NCBI GenBank assembly: GCA_910588225.1
Contig: CAJUQT010000077.1
Span: 1,282-11,387 of the forward strand
Source: an uncultured Acetatifactor sp.
Lineage (GTDB): Bacteria; Bacillota; Clostridia; Lachnospirales; Lachnospiraceae
Length of the DNA: 10,106 nt
Direction: 5' to 3'
Shown here: positions 7,030-10,106 of the stretch, one piece after another
How the letters are laid out: every line of letters starts with the position of its first letter
How positions within the stretch are numbered: the first letter of the stretch is position 1
The notes under the pieces: generated by a model
Databases searched by the model: none
The model's input: only the letters and a program-made list of their open reading frames with translations
What the model was told of the DNA's origin: nothing
Translations under genes and position numbers: made by a program

Positions 7030-8151
7030 TTACATTGTATATCTCTCATTCCGCTCCACAACAATGCGGATATGACCATTCTCACCTACATAACGCGAAT
7101 TTGCACGTAAGGTACTCCGACTCTCCACAATGCAATTCTCAATGCAGGTGTTGTCACCGATATATACATCATTCAAAATTATGGAATTCTTGATGACACA
7201 ATTGTTTCCTATGTAGCTTTTTTTAAAAATTACGGAATCTTCCACCACACCGTTTACAATGCAGCCGCTGGAAATCAGACTGTTTCTCACGCTGGCTCCC
7301 ACATTGTATTTTGCCGGTGCAAGGTCATCCACTCTGGAATAAGTATCCGGATATTGTTTGAAAAAGTAATTCCTCACCTCCGCTTTCAGAAAATCCATAT
7401 TGGTGCCGAAATAGTCTTCTATAGAAGCAATATTTCTCCAATACTCCCGCATTTTGTATCCAAAGATACGTTTCACTTCCTTATAGCGAATCAAAATATC
7501 TCTTACAAAATCATATCTGTCCTCCTCCGCACATTTTTCAACCATTTCGATGAGCTGCCTGCGGCGCAGAATATAAATTCCGCAGGAAATCACACCGGAC
7601 TTTGCCTGAAGCGGTTTCTCCTCGAATTCTTCTATCCGACACTCCTCATTCATGCGGACTGTCCCATAGCGTTCCAGGTTCACGCCCGGCTCCATATTCC
7701 GGCAAACCACTGTAATGTCAGCCCTTCTCTCTATATGAAATTCCAAAACCTTGCCGAAGTCCAGTTTATATACCCCATCCCCGGAAGTAAGTACCACATA
7801 AGGCTCATGACTGTTCTTCAGAAATGCAAGATTCTGATAAATGGCATCTGCCGTTCCCCTGTACCAGTTACTGTTCTCCGCAGTCACCACAGGAGTAAAG
7901 GTGTAAAGTCCTCCCTGCTTCCGTCCGAAATCCCACCATTTGGAAGAGCTTAAATGCTCATGCAGGCTGCTGGCATTATATTGGGTCAGCACAGCTACCT
8001 TCTGTATATGAGAATTGGACATATTGCTCAGGGTAAAATCAATACTGCGATAGCTTCCGGCAATGGGCATTGCACAGACAGCCCTCTTCTGAGACAGTTC
8101 TTTCATCCGACGGTTATTTCCGCCTGCCAGGATAATCCCGATTGCTCTCAT
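7030..8151 (-). CDS. glgD: Glucose-1-phosphate adenylyltransferase subunit GlgD (degenerate, regulatory partner)
   Basis: GlgD pairs with GlgC in many Firmicutes to form a hetero-oligomeric ADP-glucose pyrophosphorylase for glycogen synthesis. The 373-residue protein has a nucleotidyltransferase domain (about 1-250) and a left-handed beta-helix domain with hexapeptide-like turns (about 285-345, such as VIKNSIILNDVYIGDN). Compared with the neighbouring GlgC, the nucleotide-binding loop is GGNNRRM (10-16) instead of GGQGSRL, SGDH has become SGDG (123-126), and the DVGT motif after YW is NIAS (240-243), while the sugar-phosphate motif FEEKP (176-180) is kept. These losses are typical of the poorly active GlgD group, which is thought to tune GlgC. 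The start codon overlaps the glgC stop (ATGA), with AGGTGAG upstream, so the two are probably translationally coupled and made in equal amounts. Confidence 0.95.
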   Translation of the reverse strand: MRAIGIILAGGNNRRMKELSQKRAVCAMPIAGSYRSIDFTLSNMSNSHIQKVAVLTQYNASSLHEHLSSSKWWDFGRKQGGLYTFTPVVTAENSNWYRGTADAIYQNLAFLKNSHEPYVVLTSGDGVYKLDFGKVLEFHIERRADITVVCRNMEPGVNLERYGTVRMNEECRIEEFEEKPLQAKSGVISCGIYILRRRQLIEMVEKCAEEDRYDFVRDILIRYKEVKRIFGYKMREYWRNIASIEDYFGTNMDFLKAEVRNYFFKQYPDTYSRVDDLAPAKYNVGASVRNSLISSGCIVNGVVEDSVIFKKSYIGNNCVIKNSIILNDVYIGDNTCIENCIVESRSTLRANSRYVGENGHIRIVVERNERYTM

Positions 8152-9422
8152 TGATGCTCACCTGCCTTAATCAAAGTTCTGCCGGAAGGCAGACAGAAAT
8201 TCCCGTAATCCGCACTGGTAGTTACGCCGGAAATCACGGAATTCTTCCCCACGCTGATTCCGTTGGGAATCACACTTTTCTCTCCAACTGTGACAATTCC
8301 ATGATTATAAATATGCGGCGCCACGTCGTTCTCTGCCTCTTCTCCCACTCCCAGCCGCACCTGATCTCCCATGCGTACATCTTCTGCCACTATCGCCTTA
8401 TACAGCTCACAGTCATTTCCTATCTGCGTGCGGTTCATGATAATAGAATCCCGTATCACCGTATTCCTGCCTATGGTGACCCCGCAGCCGATGACTGAAT
8501 TATATACCTTTCCGTAAACATCCGTCCCTTCGCCGATTATGCTCCTCTCTACCACACTGTCCGAAGAAAAATACTGCGGCGGCTGGATTTCACTTTTAGT
8601 ATATACTTTCCAGTATTCTTCGTATAAATTAAATTCAGGAACAATATCTATCAGTTCCATGTTGGCTTCCCAATAAGACTGCAGCGTTCCCACATCCTTC
8701 CAGTAACCGGTGAATTCATAGGCAAACATGGGCGCTCCTTTTCGATGGCAATAGGGAATCACATGCTTTCCGAAATCCAGCGCTGGCTGCCCGGCCATGT
8801 CAATCAAAGCCTTTTTCAGAGTCTTCCAGTTGAAAATATAAATTCCCATGCTGGCCAGATTACTCTGAGGATACTCCGGCTTTTCCTCAAACTTACTGAT
8901 TCTGTGCCTGTCATCCGCTGTCATAATGCCGAACCGCTTTGCCTCTTCCATAGGCACCGGCATAACCGCAATGGTTACCTCCGCATTGTTGGCCTTATGA
9001 AAATCCAACATGATTTCATAGTCCATCTTATAAATATGGTCCCCTGAAAGAATCAGCACATATTCCGGATGATAGCTTTCCATGTATTCCAGATTCTGAA
9101 AAATAGCATTGGCCGTTCCCGTGTACCATTCGCTGTTGGACATCTTCTCATAAGGCGGCAGCACGGTAACTCCACCGATGTTCCTGTCCAGGTCCCAGGG
9201 AATCCCGATTCCGATATGACTGTTCAGCCGCAGAGGCTGATACTGGGTCAATACCCCCACTGTATCCACTCCGGAGTTGATACAGTTGGATAAAGGAAAA
9301 TCAATAATACGGTATTTCCCTCCAAATGCCACGGCAGGTTTTGCAACTTTTGCTGTAAGTACACCCAGCCGACTGCCCTGTCCACCTGCCAGCAACATGG
9401 CAATCATCTCTTTTTTAATCAT
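8148..9422 (-). CDS. glgC: Glucose-1-phosphate adenylyltransferase catalytic subunit GlgC
   Basis: GlgC makes ADP-glucose from ATP and glucose-1-phosphate, the committed step of bacterial glycogen synthesis in the cytoplasm. The 424-residue protein keeps all family marks: the nucleotide loop GGQGSRL (13-19), KPAVAFGGKYRIIDFPLSN (28-46), YTGTA (100-104), SGDHIYKMDY with the metal-binding Asp at 128, FEEKP with Lys181 for the sugar phosphate, and YWKDVGT (240-246). A C-terminal beta-helix domain (about 295-400) carries hexapeptide repeats. The start at MIKKEMIAM is chosen because GGGGGGA precedes it and this is where family members begin. An ATG 72 bases upstream is in frame but lacks a ribosome binding site and would add 24 unrelated residues over the promoter region. 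It is the first gene of glgC-glgD-spoVG. Confidence 0.97.
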   Translation of the reverse strand: MIKKEMIAMLLAGGQGSRLGVLTAKVAKPAVAFGGKYRIIDFPLSNCINSGVDTVGVLTQYQPLRLNSHIGIGIPWDLDRNIGGVTVLPPYEKMSNSEWYTGTANAIFQNLEYMESYHPEYVLILSGDHIYKMDYEIMLDFHKANNAEVTIAVMPVPMEEAKRFGIMTADDRHRISKFEEKPEYPQSNLASMGIYIFNWKTLKKALIDMAGQPALDFGKHVIPYCHRKGAPMFAYEFTGYWKDVGTLQSYWEANMELIDIVPEFNLYEEYWKVYTKSEIQPPQYFSSDSVVERSIIGEGTDVYGKVYNSVIGCGVTIGRNTVIRDSIIMNRTQIGNDCELYKAIVAEDVRMGDQVRLGVGEEAENDVAPHIYNHGIVTVGEKSVIPNGISVGKNSVISGVTTSADYGNFCLPSGRTLIKAGEHQ

Positions 9423-9441
9423 AACATCCCCCCAATCCGGT

Positions 9442-9501
9442 TTATATTCACGAGCGGTCAAATTTGCTGTCAACTTATGATGATTTCCGCTCATGAGTCA
9501 A
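9442..9501 (-). promoter_or_regulatory. Candidate promoter region and inverted repeat ahead of glgC
   Basis: Two possible -35 boxes lie on the minus strand, TTGACT (9496-9501) with CATAAG 16 bases on, and TTGACA (9468-9473) with only weak -10 matches near 9442-9449. The first is the more balanced pair (5/6 and 4/6 matches). The arms CACGAGCGG (9449-9457) and CCGCTCATG (9487-9495) form a 9-base inverted repeat with one mismatch, spanning this region, and could be an operator or a leader stem. Neither reading is secure. Confidence 0.35.
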
Positions 9502-9627
9502 ACGACATGACAAATTTCAGCGACCGCAAATATAAATGATATATTCCCCGGGTCGTTTTTCCTGATTCCCGAACGATTCACCACCCTCCCGAATACAATA
9601 TTACAAATTACCTTTCAATTTATAGCT
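9502..9627. other. Intergenic sequence with no recognised gene
   Basis: This stretch lies between the glgC leader and the repeat array. It has short imperfect inverted pieces around the CCCGGG at 9547 (such as TCGTT and AACGA) and an AT-rich part near 9590-9625, but no coding frame with a ribosome binding site and no convincing terminator or known riboswitch motif. Confidence 0.5.
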
Positions 9628-9815
9628 GATACCCATCTGGCTGTTTCCCGCCTTGAGTAAGGTCATTATATCATGTGCCCAAAGTGCACATGATGGATGG
9701 CCATTCGGCCGTTTCCTGTCTTGAATAATGTCATTATATCATGTGCCCAAAGTGCACATGATGGATGGCCATTCGGCCGTTTCCTGTCTTGAATTAAGGT
9801 CATTATATCATACCT
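9628..9815 (-). repeat. Tandem array of the 68-base intergenic repeat upstream of glgC
   Basis: The array holds a degenerate partial unit (9628-9662), two full units (9663-9730 and 9731-9799) that match over their first 64 bases, and a final partial unit (9800-9815). Each full unit has the stem ATCATGTGC / GCACATGAT with a 7-base loop, then a short stem GGCC-ATTC-GGCC, then CTGTCTTGAAT. On the minus strand a TATAAT stands at 9665-9670, 9733-9738 and 9802-9807, each preceded by TG one base away, giving an extended -10 look. A diverged single copy lies at 1797-1915. No open frame or transposase is attached. Confidence 0.9.
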
Positions 9816-9966
9816 TGCTTTAAAAGGGAATATTTAATGTCGAAAAATTTACTTTGTCGTTCCAGTTTTGTATTAAAATTTTATATATTTTTCTCAAATA
9901 AGGAAGAATATTTGTGTATTTATCCCAAAGGCTCCTCTTATAAATGCTTTTTTCCTGTTATCGGCA
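9816..9966. other. AT-rich intergenic stretch, no gene seen
   Basis: The sequence is strongly AT-rich around 9837-9920, with runs such as TTTTATATATTTTTC. No frame with a start and ribosome binding site is present on either strand. A TATAAA near 9938 on the plus strand could be a weak -10 for transcription toward the right edge, but no good -35 lies at normal distance. Confidence 0.5.
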
Positions 9967-10106
9967 TTTCTTAATCCAACATCCGTTTCGAGAAGAAACA
10001 CCGAAATGGATGGTTGTTTAAGTTCGCGTTTAATTCACTAAGGACGGTGCCTCCTGCAAGGACCTTTATGGTCCTGAGCCCCGGGGCAAATTCCTGACAA
10101 TGCCCG
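9967..10106. ncRNA. Possible structured RNA cut by the right edge, unidentified
   Basis: Beyond the long hairpin come further self-complementary pieces: AGGACC-TTTAT-GGTCCT (about 10058-10074), GCCCCGGGGC (10077-10086), and GGGCA with TGCCC (about 10083-10105). GC content rises sharply compared with the AT-rich stretch to the left. No frame with a start codon and ribosome binding site is open on the plus strand, and a 45-codon open frame on the minus strand resembles nothing I know. A housekeeping or leader RNA is possible (6S-like size and shape came to mind), but no diagnostic motif was found for it or for known riboswitches. Confidence 0.25.
9970..10022. other. Long near-perfect hairpin
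   Basis: Bases 9970-9990 and 10002-10022 pair over 19 positions: CTTAA with TTAAG, CAAC with GTTG, ATCC with GGAT, a G-T wobble, and TTTCG with CGAAA. There is a small internal mismatch and one bulged G, and the loop is 11 bases. Neither strand has a T-run right after the stem, so it is not a standard terminator. Pairing of this length points to an RNA structure, but on which strand is not clear. Confidence 0.7.

Noticed and set aside
6990..7085. Longer start for SpoVG
   Set aside because: The extra 32 residues would overlap the end of glgD and do not resemble SpoVG; a ribosome binding site fits the shorter start.
9423..9494. 24-residue N-terminal extension of GlgC
   Set aside because: The upstream ATG has no ribosome binding site and the extension covers promoter-like sequence. 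Family members start at the MIKKEM-type residues.
9628..9815. CRISPR array
   Set aside because: The units are directly adjacent 68-base repeats without unique spacers, and no cas gene is nearby.
9970..10050. T-box or metabolite riboswitch leader
   Set aside because: No T-box GGTGG-ACCGCG-like core and no recognisable TPP, FMN, SAM, cobalamin, lysine or c-di-GMP core was found on either strand.
9972..10105. Minus-strand 45-codon open frame at the right edge as the end of an upstream gene
   Set aside because: A run of this length is not rare by chance, its translation resembles no family I know, and it lies across strong stem-loops. A longer contig would settle it.

Overview
The window looks like chromosomal DNA from a Gram-positive, low-to-medium GC Firmicute, most likely a gut-type Clostridia/Lachnospiraceae relative. 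The evidence is a paired glgC/glgD, a Firmicute SpoVG, a Pth-Mfd gene pair and strong AGGAGG-type ribosome binding sites. All recognisable genes lie on the minus strand, so the gene order reads from the right end of the window to the left.

Right end (about 9423-10106): a gene-free stretch of nearly 700 bases. It holds a long, nearly perfect hairpin with further small stems at the very edge (a possible structured RNA cut by the window), an AT-rich stretch, a tandem array of a 68-base intergenic repeat, and the leader of glgC.

Centre right (6649-9422): glgC, glgD and spoVG form a tight operon, with a 4-base stop/start overlap and then a 40-base gap. It ends at a strong intrinsic terminator. 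GlgC and GlgD are the catalytic and degenerate subunits of the ADP-glucose pyrophosphorylase that commits carbon to glycogen. SpoVG is a small nucleic-acid-binding regulator.

Centre (2209-6609): a clear sigma-A promoter drives pth (peptidyl-tRNA hydrolase) and mfd (transcription-repair coupling factor). The order spoVG-pth-mfd recalls the Bacillus subtilis spoVG-glmU-prs-ctc-pth-fin-mfd region, here without prs, ctc and fin, and with glgCD beside it.

Left (1-2208): after mfd comes a 33-codon small gene with a very good ribosome binding site, then a leader containing a second, diverged copy of the intergenic repeat. Last is a CPA2-type cation/proton antiporter gene that runs off the left edge. 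The antiporter has an unusual long, charged, repeat-containing C-terminal tail.

The less ordinary signals are the short gene downstream of mfd, the repeat family that places a consensus TATAAT box and hairpins upstream of two unrelated transcription units in the same orientation, the repetitive antiporter tail, and the structured DNA at the right edge. No mobile element, CRISPR array, tRNA or rRNA was seen.
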